Shown: positions 18,701 through 27,453, numbered from the stretch's first letter. The stretch is 64,000 nucleotides of DNA from Scybalousia_A sp963540815 (GCA_963540815.1 CAUTQY010000004.1:62001-126000), one strand, 5' to 3'. Notes: a model not told the origin generated them from the letters alone. Program-made: numbers and translations.

Positions 18701-21700
18701 GGTAACCAAAGCCGTATCTCCGCTTGCAAGAGTACCCGTCCAATTGTATACAGAAGTATCCGTATTCTCATCGGTATAAAGTTTTATTGTAGCCGAGGTT
18801 AGGTTATCCGCACCGTTATTCTTCAAAACAACAGTAATAGGTATCTGAATATTTGACTCAATAGTCGTTTCCGAAGGAGAGACAAACTCAACCAAAGAGG
18901 CATCGCAAGTAGGCGCCCCCCCTACTATAACTTCAATAGGGATTCTTGCACTTTCGCAACCGAAATCATCCATTCCTATTTTTATATTGGGTAACTTTCT
19001 AACTGTGGAGCTTACGGCACCCGTCCAAGAGCAAGCCTCGTTGTCGGCATTTCTGTAAGCTATGCAAGAATTATAAGTTTTGGTTGCGTACTTGGTCCTA
19101 ACAATATTGGAAGTATTCTTTGCCTCAAAACATATCTCGACAACTATGTTTGACTCTCCGTCCCACTCAAATGAAGAAGAGAAAGGAAAAGCGTACCACC
19201 CCGTATTTGCAGAAGCCAAAGAAATGGAATCCGCAGCGTAGACACTTGTAAGATTGTTTTGCCAAGAAGAGAGAACCTCACTGTTGGTAGAACCGATTTT
19301 TACGTTATAATTTCTTAGTACAACGGCAGTCTGACCGCTCGTAGGAGTTACGGCACTAATATCAAAAGCAATGCTGTTTATGTTTCCGGCTTCCAAACCT
19401 GCATTCAACAAATCGGAAGCTTTGTAAAGATATTGCTCTTTTATGTATTTTTTTCTTCCGTTGAAAGGTCCCGGGTCTGTTGTACTAGCCCCCGTACCTG
19501 TCTGAGAGGTACCGGTGCCTACCTCCATATAGGTATCAAATCTTTGACGTGCGGAAACATAGTATGTGGTATTGGTATACAACACGGGAGTGGTATAACT
19601 GTCTCCGTAGGCAATAGGTTGCTCGGAGCTTGCATCGTCGTACCAAACTATAAGATTGCCTATGCTTTGAGCGTGAAGAATTGCTGCTGTTGCGTAATTT
19701 ATATTAACATTAGGAGTTACGGTAGGGCTATTAGGCGTTTGTAAGGAAGTAATATTTATTTTTACGGTATCATTGTAGTTTATTGTGTCCGTTGACAGAT
19801 TGGAATATATAACAACGGTAAAATGTCTGTTGCTATCATTTGCCGATAAATCAAAGGCACCGTTTAAGGTATATTCTACCGTATCTCTATGTAAGGACGG
19901 AACGTAATAATCGGTAAATGAGCTCAAAGAATCGCCGTTTTCGTATAAGGTTGCTATCAAAGGGATGGGATCCGTGGTAGCCGATGCACCTCTATTCAAC
20001 ATTTTTATTATGAAAGATACGCTATCCATGGCACAAGCTTGCACTTGCATACCATTGGCAAGTCTCACATCCGTTAGAACTATTTCATTAATCGGAGGAT
20101 TATCGATTATTACCCTATAAATTGCCTTATCTCCATAGCATTCATTAACGTGGTGAACAGTTAGATTCTTGTTGTATGTGCCGAGTTTCATAGGGTTGTC
20201 TGCAGAGGCTACTTGCCATGCCGCAGCGGATTGAATGTTTGCGTTTGTTCTTACAAGACCTGCAAAATGAGTTGTTGGGTTAGAACCCGATAACTGAGCA
20301 GTTACCGTTGGAGTTACAACGGAGCCTGACCAAATACTGGAAGAAACCCCTGTATTTGCATTGAAGTTTGCGTAATTTATAGTTAGGGCGTCTATTACTT
20401 GATTTGAAGCATTTATTAGAATAAATCCCGCACCGTTGGTATCTATTACATTGGAACTACTTGCAGGTCCCATATACAAAACCTCTGTGGAAGTGTTACC
20501 CGAAGGAGCCGCTTTGTTTATTATCCATACAGAAGTGTTTGGCTGTAGTACAAAATTATTAGGGAATGTATATGTCTTGGACATACTATTGGAAAGGGTT
20601 ACGGGAGTCGTGGTATTGCCGTGATTTGCTTGTCTGACGTAAGCAAATTTATAACCGGACATATTCAGAGCTCCGCTACCCAAATTGGATATTTCAAAAA
20701 CATTATTGGTACTGCTTGCCCACTCAGGCATAGGGTCGGTAAGTCCCTCGGAAGCCGAAACAAATTGTATGGCAGTTATTTTAACCAAAGGTATTTCCGA
20801 CTTGCGAGAAAAATAGAAAGCCGTGTCTTGATAAAGGGTAGTGGTGGTAAAGGTATGTGATTTTAAAAACGGTTCTTCGTCCGACATGGAATAGTACCAA
20901 TATATGCTATCTTGAGAGGTAACCGAAAGTGTTGCTTGCCCTCCGTAGCCTATGTTAATACTCATATTAGCCGGGGCGGATAACTGAGCAAAGGAATTAA
21001 CTATTGCAAAAGCGGTATCATTATTGTTTATCGTATCATCAACTACATCTGACCACGCAGTTATTGCATAAATAGCATCCGAATTCGTTGCTGAAAAGTT
21101 ATAAGCTGTAGGAAATACTATTGTATATATACTATCCGGTTTTATTACACTGTCATAAGTATAAGTAACAGCATTGGAATTATCGACTTGATATTTAAAT
21201 ATGCCTGCATTTGCCGGTATGGTGTTGTTACTCAAATTAATGAAAGTAACAAATACATTTTCATTACCAAAAAAACAAGAGGAATAGGTTCTGTCTCCGT
21301 CAAAGTTACCCGAGCTTAAGCCTGTTGCCAAAACGTGAATATTACTTTGAGGAGCAATATACTCTCTTGCTCCTATACAAGGGTTGGAAGTAGGACGTTG
21401 ATTTCCATAATAGTCGTCCGTAATATTATCTATGGCAACTCCTCGCATACAAGGATATACCACAGAGGTATATAAGTTGTTCCATTCCGCAAAAACAGGG
21501 TCTATAGTGTAAGAAGATAATGTATCCTTTGTGGATATTTTCCAAGATTCCGTTGAAGTATTTGTTGCTCCGTTATAGGACAATAACTGAGTAGCCAAAA
21601 CGGAAGTTGTTTTATAATACATATTGTTTGATATAGAGAAACTTGCTTGAGAATTGTTTGTATTCGTAGGTCTTACAAGTACGGCATACCCGTGTCCGTC

Positions 21701-24700
21701 ACTTACAATCATATTATTTTTTAAAATATTATTGACAGTTGTTTGTCCGGAACTTCCCAAACTCATTCCTACAACTCTTCTGTCGTTGGCATGCAAACTC
21801 CTTCCATACACATTATTGTACACAACGGTATCGTTGGAACCCGAAACCAAATTAACACCATAACTCAAATAGGAAGCTATCGGTCGTTGAGAAAAGTTGT
21901 ATATACTTATTAAATTGTTTGCCACTCTTGAACTATCCACAGAGGAAAGAGACAAAGCACTCAAACCTTTTAAAACCAGTTTATTTCTTTCAAATCTCAA
22001 TCGTTTTGAATTGAGGGCAGTGGTAGTATAATTTGCCTCTGAAAGAGATTCGTATTCCGAATCATCAAATCCGTTTACAAAGGTATTTCCTTTTATTATA
22101 GTATTTGTGTTGTATTCCAAATAAATGGCGTTTCTCGTTCCCAAATTGAAATAAGAATTTGTTATACTTATACCCGTATTCGGATTTACCGGGGAAAGTC
22201 CCTTGATATAAACGGCTCTCGGATGAGAAGAAGCTTGCATAAAATTAAAAGTACAACTATCTATACTTATGTTATTTGCCGCTCCAACGCTTATATAAGA
22301 AGAGGTTGCAACAGTGTTGTAGTCGGAGAGAGGAGAATCAAAATCCTTGAAATTCAATCCGTATATAACTATATCTTCCGTTAGATTGGAGAGGCTTATA
22401 AGACTTGTTGCCGTAGTGGGTTTGATGTCAAAGTTTTTGAACCTAAAATGCTTTACTCCATCCAAATTAAAAGTAGGAGTTGTAGTGGCTATAAGGTCTC
22501 CGTTTTGTGAAAAATCAACTGTGGCAAATTTCGTCGGATTATTTGGGTCGGCACTTTCAAACGTAACGGTATTTGTTGCGCTTACACCGTTAACACAAGT
22601 GGGAAAAACCAAAGGAGAACTATAAGCCGTATTCAAAGCAAGTACTTTAAAGGTTACGGGACCACTGACACCACTATTAATAAGCATCATAAAAGCATCG
22701 TCAAATGTGGCATATGTTCTGGTCTCGGGAATACCCGCAACCGTTCCTCCTATGGCATAGTCTCCACTCATTTGCCCCTGGCTTATGATTATGTTAAATT
22801 GGGCGGTGTCATTGCTTAAATTCCAATCTATTGTCTGTTCATCGCTCATAGCGGTCCATACCTTTAAAGTATGTTGTCCTGCCTGTAGATTGAAATTGCT
22901 TGTAGCCGTAAACCAAGTACTTTCTCCGGAGGCAAGGCTTCCTGTCCAAGTGGCATTTTGTACCTGAGTGTTATCCACTTGCCAGTTTACAATTATAGAG
23001 GTCAAATTTGCAGTACCTTGATTTTGTAGTTTAATTTTCAAAGGATAATTTTGATTTGCAAGACCAAAACCCGTCGTTGCAATGGTATCCGTACATGTTC
23101 TTGCGTTAGGTATGCCTTGCAAAGAGTCCTTTAATATACCGGCATCGTACTCAAAAAAGCAATTATTAACAAAGTTGAATTTAAAGTTTGGCCTTATGTT
23201 CATACTAGGGTTAGTAACATCCCAAACAGTAATACAAGCGTCCTGTGTGGAAGTTATACCCAATTCGGTTTTTAGAGTGGAACTATTGGGGGCGGAAATA
23301 CACTCCACTTTCATTGTTGCGGAAGAAATAATATTCGGAGAGTCGTAACAAGTTGTTATGATTATATCCGATACACCGTCCCAAATAAAAGGATTGTTCT
23401 CGTAAAACGAGAAGTAGTACCAACCAAGACTCGGTAAAGAAAAATTAGGGTTGCTATAAACCTCCGTTACATTTACATATGGGTTGTAGGTGTCCAAGGC
23501 TGCGTCAGTAGCAATATGACCTATTCTTAGTTTGAAATTTTGTAATATTGCCCCTGCCGCTCCGGCTTGAGTTACCTTAATGGAGAGTCCTTTTAGAACA
23601 CCGGGACCAAATCCGGCATCTAACAATTCCTGTGCCTTATATCTCATCTGGTATTTTGCTCTGCAAACGGAGGAACCCGTTTTGAAAACCATTTCACCGT
23701 TGGAGGTACCTGTTTGTTTAATAGTAGTATCTCCGTAATAAGGTACTATGGATTTGAATTTAAAAAAGGTGTTATAGGTAAAAGGATATGTTAATCTGTT
23801 GTTTTTATGGTCATTGATGACTGCACGCCAACAAATAACGGAATCCACTCCTGCGTATGGTATATAAGCGGTGTATTTTGTAGAAGCAGTGTTTTCGAAA
23901 TTCACCCTATGTATCTCAGGATTACCTTCAACATAGTACTCCACATATATGGAGTCTGACACCGAGGAAAGGTTGCCGTTTCTGTCTTGCAGGTTAAAGG
24001 AAATTTCTATATCCGAGCAATTTGGGTATATGTACTGGTCGGGATAGGATATTTTTGAGGATATCTGAGGTACGCGTATATCTTCGTTTACCAGCTGAGA
24101 CTGAAATAATCTGATATCATCCAAAAACCAACCTATATTAGTGGCATCACTTGGCACAGTTCCCGGAAGTTTTTTGGGTACAAGAAACCTTATTTGAAAA
24201 CTATTATCTGAGGGTGTTAAAAAATTGGTTAAATAGAATATCGCATTTTTCCACGTAAATCTTTCGTAGTAATAATTTGTGGAGTCATGCAGATAAGTTT
24301 TGACATTTTCATAAGTTATCTTTGAAGAAAAAAGATTTTCCCAATAGTATTTAAAGGCAAACTTACCGGAGAAACTCTTTTCTCCTCCGCCGTATGTTCT
24401 ATCAAAATCTCCGGGATTGTTGACATTTCCGCCATTGGACAAAGTCTCCCAATCAGACATTGAAGAGGTTTTAACCTGTACTTGTACACCATCCTGTACT
24501 CCATTGGTTAGAGTTATCAACGGCAGGTGAGAGAACTCTATTCTAACATTGTGTCCTGCCGTAATATTATAGACAGGGGAAGTAAGAATAATATCCGAAG
24601 AAGAGGAGGTTGGGAGTTTCAAACTCTTTCTGCCCGAAGAAGCCACCAAAGAATCTATAACATTACCGGAAGCTCCCGTGACCGTCCAGTTGGAAGGTAG

Positions 24701-24802
24701 ACCGGATTCAAAACTTACATGCTCCAAAAGCGTGGGTTGAGCCCGCAAAGACAAACCCAACATAGCCACACCACACATAATGATTAATAATATTTTCTTC
24801 AT
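12800..24802 (-). CDS. Giant multidomain secreted protein with T9SS C-terminal sorting domain (4000 aa)
   Basis: The signal peptide is MKKILLIIMCGVAMLGLSLRA. Visible modules in order: a jelly-roll/MAM-like region ending in 'WFLDDIRLF' (about 25-232); an Ig-like region; a module ending near 545; CARDB-like repeats; a beta-helix-like region rich in N and S (about 680-1145); a lamin-tail-like domain (about 1340-1500); a second copy of the earlier module (about 1760-1950); CARDB-like; a second beta-helix (about 2075-2505); more CARDB-like repeats; a GEVED domain ending in 'GEVEDYLINIL' (about 3050-3160); another jelly-roll (about 3270-3465); CARDB-like repeats; and a type A sorting domain (about 3905-4000) with 'NIPNPCDRETSI' and 'GVYYYTMEYN'. 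Many CARDB-like units end in NDT. It should cross the outer membrane through the T9SS and be anchored at the surface by PorU. Adhesion is likely from architecture, not shown. There is no enzymatic motif. It is a single open frame with its own terminator. Confidence 0.88.
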   Translation of the reverse strand: MKKILLIIMCGVAMLGLSLRAQPTLLEHVSFESGLPSNWTVTGASGNVIDSLVASSGRKSLKLPTSSSSDIILTSPVYNITAGHNVRIEFSHLPLITLTNGVQDGVQVQVKTSSMSDWETLSNGGNVNNPGDFDRTYGGGEKSFSGKFAFKYYWENLFSSKITYENVKTYLHDSTNYYYERFTWKNAIFYLTNFLTPSDNSFQIRFLVPKKLPGTVPSDATNIGWFLDDIRLFQSQLVNEDIRVPQISSKISYPDQYIYPNCSDIEISFNLQDRNGNLSSVSDSIYVEYYVEGNPEIHRVNFENTASTKYTAYIPYAGVDSVICWRAVINDHKNNRLTYPFTYNTFFKFKSIVPYYGDTTIKQTGTSNGEMVFKTGSSVCRAKYQMRYKAQELLDAGFGPGVLKGLSIKVTQAGAAGAILQNFKLRIGHIATDAALDTYNPYVNVTEVYSNPNFSLPSLGWYYFSFYENNPFIWDGVSDIIITTCYDSPNIISSATMKVECISAPNSSTLKTELGITSTQDACITVWDVTNPSMNIRPNFKFNFVNNCFFEYDAGILKDSLQGIPNARTCTDTIATTGFGLANQNYPLKIKLQNQGTANLTSIIVNWQVDNTQVQNATWTGSLASGESTWFTATSNFNLQAGQHTLKVWTAMSDEQTIDWNLSNDTAQFNIIISQGQMSGDYAIGGTVAGIPETRTYATFDDAFMMLINSGVSGPVTFKVLALNTAYSSPLVFPTCVNGVSATNTVTFESADPNNPTKFATVDFSQNGDLIATTTPTFNLDGVKHFRFKNFDIKPTTATSLISLSNLTEDIVIYGLNFKDFDSPLSDYNTVATSSYISVGAANNISIDSCTFNFMQASSHPRAVYIKGLSPVNPNTGISITNSYFNLGTRNAIYLEYNTNTIIKGNTFVNGFDDSEYESLSEANYTTTALNSKRLRFERNKLVLKGLSALSLSSVDSSRVANNLISIYNFSQRPIASYLSYGVNLVSGSNDTVVYNNVYGRSLHANDRRVVGMSLGSSGQTTVNNILKNNMIVSDGHGYAVLVRPTNTNNSQASFSISNNMYYKTTSVLATQLLSYNGATNTSTESWKISTKDTLSSYTIDPVFAEWNNLYTSVVYPCMRGVAIDNITDDYYGNQRPTSNPCIGAREYIAPQSNIHVLATGLSSGNFDGDRTYSSCFFGNENVFVTFINLSNNTIPANAGIFKYQVDNSNAVTYTYDSVIKPDSIYTIVFPTAYNFSATNSDAIYAITAWSDVVDDTINNNDTAFAIVNSFAQLSAPANMSINIGYGGQATLSVTSQDSIYWYYSMSDEEPFLKSHTFTTTTLYQDTAFYFSRKSEIPLVKITAIQFVSASEGLTDPMPEWASSTNNVFEISNLGSGALNMSGYKFAYVRQANHGNTTTPVTLSNSMSKTYTFPNNFVLQPNTSVWIINKAAPSGNTSTEVLYMGPASSSNVIDTNGAGFILINASNQVIDALTINYANFNANTGVSSSIWSGSVVTPTVTAQLSGSNPTTHFAGLVRTNANIQSAAAWQVASADNPMKLGTYNKNLTVHHVNECYGDKAIYRVIIDNPPINEIVLTDVRLANGMQVQACAMDSVSFIIKMLNRGASATTDPIPLIATLYENGDSLSSFTDYYVPSLHRDTVEYTLNGAFDLSANDSNRHFTVVIYSNLSTDTINYNDTVKINITSLQTPNSPTVTPNVNINYATAAILHAQSIGNLIVWYDDASSEQPIAYGDSYTTPVLYTNTTYYVSARQRFDTYMEVGTGTSQTGTGASTTDPGPFNGRKKYIKEQYLYKASDLLNAGLEAGNINSIAFDISAVTPTSGQTAVVLRNYNVKIGSTNSEVLSSWQNNLTSVYAADSISLASANTGWYAFPFSSSFEWDGESNIVVEICFEAKNTSNIVRTKYATKTYNSCIAYRNADNEACSWTGAVSSTVRKLPNIKIGMDDFGCESARIPIEVIVGGAPTCDASLVEFVSPSETTIESNIQIPITVVLKNNGADNLTSATIKLYTDENTDTSVYNWTGTLASGDTALVTITTQSFSPGALTLIAVVEKDCDTIRSNDTVRLPINICVGNSQNTTTYTIAKTGGDYSSVTEVLNALNVSGVCGPIVFNIQSSTPYNESFTIPYIQGISQENTITFQAADTTDKPVIYTDTLSSLGFVFDGAEYVKFKNVVFSTKTSSNLMQIKDAKHITFEGVKFLSENNSTNLVTLLGANNDVNFTNSTFANAKTLLSSELMANNLSSNISVTSSLFSGFTTAINFSSIDNVVIAQNKFRSYASTEVGKAISLRKIAGTNSRIEANDIYFKNATKAKTGLEVKASDFSANNQLMVFNNAVSIKSETSNSINSIGIDVDSCSNVSFYFNTVNMASSTDSPSSYSMKVGKGSSNIIVRNNNLDNSAKGYAYYVERTTNVSISNNNNYAVGANRFAYWGNNITDLATLQTTNGMDGSSFAVENPFTNDSILSLLYPTNIANGGVGIEGIDADITGYARPVSPGPTIGAYELMHNDHDAGVIAIVSPISTVDYVEGDQIPLTVRIKNFGNYSLTGLQLVANLKYDEYNTTTIQTLTENYTGMITSMQEVDYTFNGTFNAVLNTPITKPLYVEVYTVLNGDAYQLNDTSKTTIKVIPAYNLQMVKVEQVTERCKLLSVPITVQIKNVGERVIKNTDNVSITYEVQGRPDMTVTEQLVFPFFYGGLNYDSIQKNVQIEYTFNQTVNLYPLGNSDTTWKIRAYVSLNGDNVKTNDTSSYITVNSRRSPDPPIAINDTVFYGTIGHPSATQDGHLSIKWFRDSTQTEPFYTSSYSNTQGQYAPYSTDGRVFADSTYYVRVNLSGSYPCESFYTEVKVIVKDRRPVDMAALDVTAPLHTINTTFTASGTNISHTNTETATQNASVYMEEDTVKFRIINYGTQPTTNFNLTYSIATAPNAEPIVVTETCNQTVQPDQEYVYTFNTLADLSDNTKTYRIRAWADTQGDTIALNDTSDYRLVKPINGNTIYPNVTVNDVSSLDITRVRLANIDNTTVTADDSYSDFTQTIEPAVLFKGIRDTLIVEHQNAASMDFGLAHSGWMKVWIDWNRNGAFDGGDDTVFSDNHYPNWECVYSDTVYRDATTNIIPIKVPEDIQNGKTRMRIVLSQEDNKHNFSATSDLTINKGEVEDYLINILPMEDNNAQLLRFVSPDDIFQADAQQDISVRLKNAGRNNITSVNIHWFVNGQEQQVVPWTGNLPSSAVADVSLGTINIDYGVTKLSAYVEFVGDTYAGDDTVSYTIFRFRIYDITYEEDFDDQVTLNDDFFPFEVNTNKPENCWQFGIPDADSNTAITEAYSIPYCWKTNLTGKYPKNNTSILYSPVFDIELIKPDTISFMIYRAMGTGASMTVEYLDYQGQWQIVPGDTIDGVPCGYNWYKGIEGFKGNSNSWQRVSYSLDHLVTNMGVTAQFRFKFVSGTANPTDGVAIDNFRLAKGLRGQDLGVTRIELSPLLLPNYGQEFYPVVTVHNYGKEMISSYKVCYLAEDMHIQTCEDVNYGENGILPGGDTVYTFQSGHYLNVDMPDPFTITAFTRLNPVDLYAENDSAWATIVIGPLQKDAAIVAIEQPVTNIVANDDVEIVVRVRNYGLEPISELPVSYVITGASQVNEIITFNPPLYNGDEYIYHFNQRYHSSYGSVNLQVWSSLDGDYYHDNDTLYKRLEGSSYTQDVEARYVTIDDRESGEIGIQLTFLNRSSIGLNNITVGYYYNGDLNTKVEEQYRQGSTLAAGDYGHHYFTQKLPRNVYQSICAYVVVPNETNLSNDTTCTLMIGYTDGAADTLFVEETVAEDCLVQLVGHNSGTLGGNTTPVVAHLVVNGDWNNVITETFQWEYDEPNPNLRRYMNFSARIPKSENGEYDLVAWIDYPNDYHHWNDTTKIYEVKSYVGLQEVESQSAGFVLEQNIPNPCDRETSIGFFIPKAGKVSLYVSNTLGQVIYSTEGQYSAGKHTINFDASNLDEGVYYYTMEYNNEKQVKKMIITK

Positions 24803-24854
24803 GTCGTATATACGATTTTATTATTCTGTGATTATTTTTTCTTATTATTGACTG

Positions 24855-24862
24855 CAAATTTA
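24855..24862 (-). promoter_or_regulatory. Bacteroidetes-type -7 element for the giant gene
   Basis: Minus-strand TAAATTTG (TAnnTTTG) lies 52 bases upstream of the ATG. The -33 position has no clear TTTG. It lies between the giant gene and the lipoprotein gene upstream, so the giant gene probably has its own start. Confidence 0.45.
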
Positions 24863-24939
24863 CAAATATTTTGTGTTACACCCTATAAAAATATCAAACA
24901 ATGCGTCTTTCGGGTTTCACAATTATAGTATTAACAAGA

Positions 24940-25695
24940 TTAGAATCTCACGGCAAAACCGTCATTAATGGAACCCACCAACGCAAAATCAACCACCTTT
25001 TTTAATCGTTTCTCTGCCGCTTTGCTCGCAATAACACTCATGGTATGTCCTCCCAATGCACCGATAGCATCTGCAAGAGCAACTATTGTACCCTTGTCCT
25101 TGCTTGACATTTGAACGTAACTATCCCAGTAGACAATGGAAGATTTCATTGTTGCCGTTACACTAAGTATTACGGATTTTTCTTCGTTAGGTATTGAATA
25201 TTGATTTGTCATTATTCTGTTTTCCTCGTCCTTTATTACCGAAATAATACTATTGGAGGAATTATTTTGCGAACTTACCTGTCTCTCCAAAACAAAATTA
25301 AGTAATCTGCGCAATTCTTGTTTGGAATGAGAACTCAGAGATAGAGTATCTACAACAGACATGTAACAATTTTTGATATTTGCCAAAATATCAGAAGTAT
25401 TTTTGCCAACACCTATTGTGTCAAAACCTTTATTGAACATATAATCCGAAGAAATTTTTATCAACAGAGCAATACTGTCGGACAAATCCGTCTGATGTAA
25501 AAGTTCATATTCATTTATATGTAAAGACAAAGAATCCAACCATACATTATGATTCTTTCCTACATAATTATAAGGATTTTCCAAAACATCGACATTTCCC
25601 TTCTTAGAATCGTCTTGCTTATCGTTCTCGCAAGCAACAAAACCAAACGCAAATAACAAGCAACAAAAAGCAATCAAAAAATAATTCGTTTTCAT
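24940..25695 (-). CDS. Lipoprotein of unknown function in sigma-factor operon
   Basis: A 251-aa protein with a signal sequence ending GFVAC (Cys22), so it is predicted to be lipid-anchored. The mature part is polar and mostly helical-looking, without a recognisable domain. A small-residue stretch 'ADAIGALGGHTMSVIASKAAEK' lies near residues 208-229. Its ATG overlaps the upstream membrane protein stop by 4 bases, so it is the last gene of a sigma factor, membrane protein, lipoprotein operon. A role as sensor or as a target of the sigma factor is possible but unproven. Nothing in the sequence shows an enzymatic activity. Confidence 0.55.
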   Translation of the reverse strand: MKTNYFLIAFCCLLFAFGFVACENDKQDDSKKGNVDVLENPYNYVGKNHNVWLDSLSLHINEYELLHQTDLSDSIALLIKISSDYMFNKGFDTIGVGKNTSDILANIKNCYMSVVDTLSLSSHSKQELRRLLNFVLERQVSSQNNSSNSIISVIKDEENRIMTNQYSIPNEEKSVILSVTATMKSSIVYWDSYVQMSSKDKGTIVALADAIGALGGHTMSVIASKAAEKRLKKVVDFALVGSINDGFAVRF

Positions 25696-26222
25696 ACCCT
25701 ACCGATTATTTGTATAAACAGATTTTTTATCATTTTTAATACAGACCAATTTCTTATTATTCCCAAAACGGTTACCACTATCATTATCTCTATGTATAAC
25801 ACATTCCATCGCATATTTATCAAAAGAACAATAAATACCAACAAATCAAATATTGTTTGTAAGGTCTCCATTACAACCAAAAAATTACAAGTCTTTATAG
25901 TGGAAGATAGAGTCTTTTGCATTTGATTCAGTCTATATAATTTGTGCAAAAATACAATATTCCAAACAATTACACAAACCAAAAAGATTATCGCAAAATA
26001 TATACCCAAATGAAATTCCGACTCATAATACATAAAATCCAAAGCAATATCAAATAACAAAAAGACGGACAAAAGAACGGCAAAACATTTGACAATAAAA
26101 ATACAAATATGTTTTTTCTCCATTCTACTACGTAAAGAAGAATTAAAAACTCTTTTTTCTATTTCCCTTAACCTTTGCGAAGGTATGTCGTTATAATTAT
26201 TTTCTTTATTGTAGTCTAACAT
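25692..26222 (-). CDS. Four-helix membrane protein, possible anti-sigma partner
   Basis: A 176-aa protein with a charged N-terminus of about 40 residues, then about four hydrophobic segments (about 44-66, 74-93, 112-137, 142-158). It starts 8 bases after the ECF sigma gene stop and overlaps the lipoprotein gene by 4 bases. The layout (cytoplasmic N-terminus, membrane helices, directly behind an ECF sigma gene) is what a membrane-bound anti-sigma factor would look like. However, I see no ZAS zinc motif (HxxxCxxC) and no FecR or RskA signature, so this is context-based inference only. Confidence 0.5.
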   Translation of the reverse strand: MLDYNKENNYNDIPSQRLREIEKRVFNSSLRSRMEKKHICIFIVKCFAVLLSVFLLFDIALDFMYYESEFHLGIYFAIIFLVCVIVWNIVFLHKLYRLNQMQKTLSSTIKTCNFLVVMETLQTIFDLLVFIVLLINMRWNVLYIEIMIVVTVLGIIRNWSVLKMIKNLFIQIIGRV

Positions 26223-26230
26223 AATATTTT

Positions 26231-26752
26231 TTACATTAATACATTCAACTTTTTGTAAATATTTTTCAAAACTTTTTTTATTCTATGTATTTTGGTTGTT
26301 ACATTGGAGTAGTTATTATTTGTCATATGGGCTATTTCCTTTATGGAATAATTTTCCAGATACAACATCATTATATTCTTATCTTTCAAATTCAAACTAT
26401 CCAAAATCTCGTAGAATTTTTCTTTTTCGTCCTTATCATTCAACGGGTCATAGGTTATTGATTTTTCTTGATTTTTCATTGTATCAAAAAAGTTTATTCT
26501 TTTTTTCTCGTATCTGTAATATGTTATGGCAGTGTTAATAACTATCGTAGAAAACCATGAAAAAAATTTGCCTTGCTCTTTATATTTTTTAAATCCCTCA
26601 AAAACTCTGCACAAAATTTCTTGATACAAATCCTCAACCTCTACCCTACTCTTGTCCGTATATGTAAGACAAACAGCATACAAAAATCCTTCTTTTTTTT
26701 TAATGTACTCCCAAAGCTCTTCTTTGTTTCTTATTATAGGGTAATCCTCCAT
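26231..26752 (-). CDS. ECF-type RNA polymerase sigma factor
   Basis: A 173-aa sigma-70 family protein of ECF size. Region 2 is seen in 'VEDLYQEILCRVFEGF' (about 37-53) and the 'FFSWFSTIVINTAITYYR' stretch (about 63-80). Region 4 is the C-terminal helix-turn-helix 'SIKEIAHMTNNNYSNV' (about 135-150) followed by a basic recognition helix. Sigma regions 3 and 1 are absent, as in all ECF factors. It directs RNA polymerase to specific promoters under a signal probably relayed by the membrane protein in the same operon. No TAnnTTTG element precedes it, which fits autoregulation from its own promoter type, but this is inference. Confidence 0.88.
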   Translation of the reverse strand: MEDYPIIRNKEELWEYIKKKEGFLYAVCLTYTDKSRVEVEDLYQEILCRVFEGFKKYKEQGKFFSWFSTIVINTAITYYRYEKKRINFFDTMKNQEKSITYDPLNDKDEKEKFYEILDSLNLKDKNIMMLYLENYSIKEIAHMTNNNYSNVTTKIHRIKKVLKNIYKKLNVLM

Positions 26753-26903
26753 ATCTGCGTCTTACTTCTTGTTTTTTTTAGACTCTCTATTATAATTAAC
26801 GCAAAAAGACAAAAAAAGTCACAAACGAAAAAGCTTTTTTTATTAAAGTTTTATCTATCCTTATAAATTTCTCACCAAAGCAATGATTATTCGTATTTTT
26901 TAA

Positions 26904-26911
26904 TAACTTTG
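26904..26911 (+). promoter_or_regulatory. Bacteroidetes-type -7 element for the small secreted protein
   Basis: TAACTTTG, an exact TAnnTTTG match, lies 19 bases before the ATG. A -33 TTTG is not seen. Confidence 0.4.
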
Positions 26912-26930
26912 CAAAAAAACAATTTCTGGT

Positions 26931-27362
26931 ATGAAAAAAATATTTTTTATCTTCCTTATAATATCGTTATGCGTATTCGAAGGTGTTTGGGCTCAAGAAA
27001 TACAAGAAAGTTGTAGCATAATAGAGACCTCCGTTAAAGACAATCTTTATTATAATTTTACTCTATCGGGCGATGGTTTCCTTTCATATAACTGGGGTGA
27101 TAACGATGATAATCAAACCGTGATTTCCGTTGATTTAACCAAAGTTACGATATCCAAAGATTACTCTATGAACTCACCAAAGGTATGGATAAATTGCATA
27201 GATAACAATTCTTGTATAGACGAAATGGGTAGAATGGGGGCAAAGGACGGAATGTATTTTAATTATTCCAAAACATATCTGCCTGCCAATAATGAAGGAG
27301 ATATGGAGGCCATGTATATGCATCTTAACTATTTGATAAAAATAGCTACGGGCAAATATTAA
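26931..27362 (+). CDS. Small secreted protein of unknown function
   Basis: The 143-aa protein has a clear Sec signal peptide ending at about residue 22 (VWAQ). The mature part is polar with cysteines at 28, 89 and 95, the last two in 'INCIDNNSCI', which could form a disulfide. A WGDNDDN acidic loop lies near residue 55. It has its own promoter element and a strong terminator, so it is a stand-alone unit. It is divergent from the ECF sigma operon with about 180 bases between them. I recognise no family. Confidence 0.6.
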   Translation: MKKIFFIFLIISLCVFEGVWAQEIQESCSIIETSVKDNLYYNFTLSGDGFLSYNWGDNDDNQTVISVDLTKVTISKDYSMNSPKVWINCIDNNSCIDEMGRMGAKDGMYFNYSKTYLPANNEGDMEAMYMHLNYLIKIATGKY

Positions 27363-27390
27363 AAAAACAATATGTAATTAATGACAAAAA

Positions 27391-27427
27391 AACATTGCTA
27401 CCTATTCTGGTAGCAATGTTTTTTTTT
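27391..27427 (+). terminator. Rho-independent terminator of the small secreted protein gene
   Basis: A perfect 12-bp stem (27391-27402 with 27409-27420), a 6-base loop and a T-run of nine follow the stop by about 30 bases. Confidence 0.9.
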
Positions 27428-27453
27428 GCGTATTTATCCTAAAAAATAAATAA

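Noticed and set aside
12785..23348. Many plus-strand reading frames of 60-224 codons inside the giant gene
   Set aside because: They lie opposite a long coding frame with a clear signal peptide, domains and sorting signal. None has a recognisable domain, and all are shadows of the biased codon use on the other strand.
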